From assembly GCA_030407085.1 (NCBI GenBank), contig CM059585.1, forward strand, positions 116,673,501-116,737,500: a stretch of 64,000 nucleotides of DNA, in the 5' to 3' direction. This DNA is from Trichopria drosophilae. Its lineage: Eukaryota; Arthropoda; Insecta; Hymenoptera; Diapriidae. Position 1 is the first letter of the stretch, and each line of letters begins with the position of its first letter. Shown piece after piece: positions 63,780 to 64,000 of this stretch. The notes beneath the pieces are model-generated. The model was given only the letters and a program-made list of their open reading frames with translations, did not search any database and was not told the origin of the DNA. The translations under genes and the position numbers were made by a program.

Positions 63780-64000
63780 TTATTTGAAAATAAACTTTCG
63801 GTATATCTAAAAGATGTCTTATAGATATCTACAAGATTTCCGAAATGATCGCGTAAGACATCTAAAACATATCTTTTAGAGATCATTTCTACATTTTCAA
63901 TATCTCATTGACGGATTGAAAAGATATCTTTTAGACATCTTTAAGGCATCTTTTTGCTTATTGGATGTAGTTTCAATTTGCCCTCGGACCCTTAATCACC
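63780..64000 (+). repeat. Partial dispersed repeat running off the window end
   Basis: Contains several inverted and direct AAAGATGTCT / AGATATCTT motifs. The block GACGGATTGAAAAGATATC, then TAGACATCTTTAAGG and CTTATTGGATGT matches 17098-17160. The element is cut by the window edge. Confidence 0.6.

Noticed and set aside
1..64000. CRISPR arrays, operons, rRNA genes and intact tRNA genes
   Set aside because: No regularly spaced direct repeats, no ribosomal RNA motifs and no complete cloverleaf with both boxes at normal spacing were seen. The DNA is eukaryotic.

Overview
This is nuclear DNA from an arthropod, most likely an insect and possibly a hymenopteran. The evidence is a spliced kinesin gene with short introns and canonical GT..AG borders, AT-rich intergenic DNA broken by GC-richer CpG-containing islands, many small terminal-inverted-repeat (TIR) elements with TA target duplications, and short TTAGGTTAGG-type tracts. 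Nothing looks bacterial: there are no operons or ribosome binding sites, and almost all open frames are short chance frames. The order-level guess is weak; the insect call is stronger.

One gene can be read with confidence. A KIF20-family (MKLP2/MPP1-like) mitotic kinesin lies on the plus strand at 25334-30136 in four coding exons that join in frame to about 1413 residues. It has an N-terminal motor, a long coiled-coil stalk and a basic C-terminal tail. Two conserved nucleotide-switch residues are replaced by glycine (an Asn in switch I and the Glu of the DLAGSE motif in switch II), which makes it an unusual motor. A second possible locus at about 4.57-6.05 kb has several protein-like open segments, good splice-like sites and a polyadenylation signal, but I do not recognise a product and it may be decayed.

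The rest is intergenic and repeat-derived. From left to right: a tandem duplication with a small element in one copy (0.95-1.9 kb); the unknown locus (4.6-6.0 kb); dispersed and hairpin-rich repeats (8.6-9.15, 11.87-12.8, 13.9-14.3 kb); a pogo-type miniature element (14.66 kb); a palindromic fold-back insertion apparently splitting a tRNA-like/SINE sequence (16.1-16.9 kb); a GC-rich island (17.4-18.1 kb); a hairpin-dense repeat region (18.2-20.8 kb); a diverged tandem array (22.6-23.5 kb); the kinesin (25.3-30.2 kb); a GC-rich flank (30.4-31.3 kb); a long AT-rich stretch; fold-back and miniature elements at 37.1, 41.2, 46.6, 50.75, 52.4 and 61.9 kb; GC-rich islands at 37.6-40.9, 48.2-50.6, 53.0-53.4, 54.5-54.9 and 57.8-58.9 kb; a CT microsatellite (47.5 kb), a GA tract (55.4 kb) and a tandem duplication (56.3-57.75 kb).

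The most notable non-genic structures are three. (1) A nested insertion at 61.9-62.4 kb, proved by an uninterrupted relative at 14.7 kb. (2) A set of TA- or CA-flanked elements sharing only a CACGGA(G)AAAA-type terminus, with private hairpin-rich interiors. (3) The palindrome separating A-box-like and B-box-like sequences at 16.1-16.9 kb. All repeat comparisons were made by eye within this window; no database search was possible.
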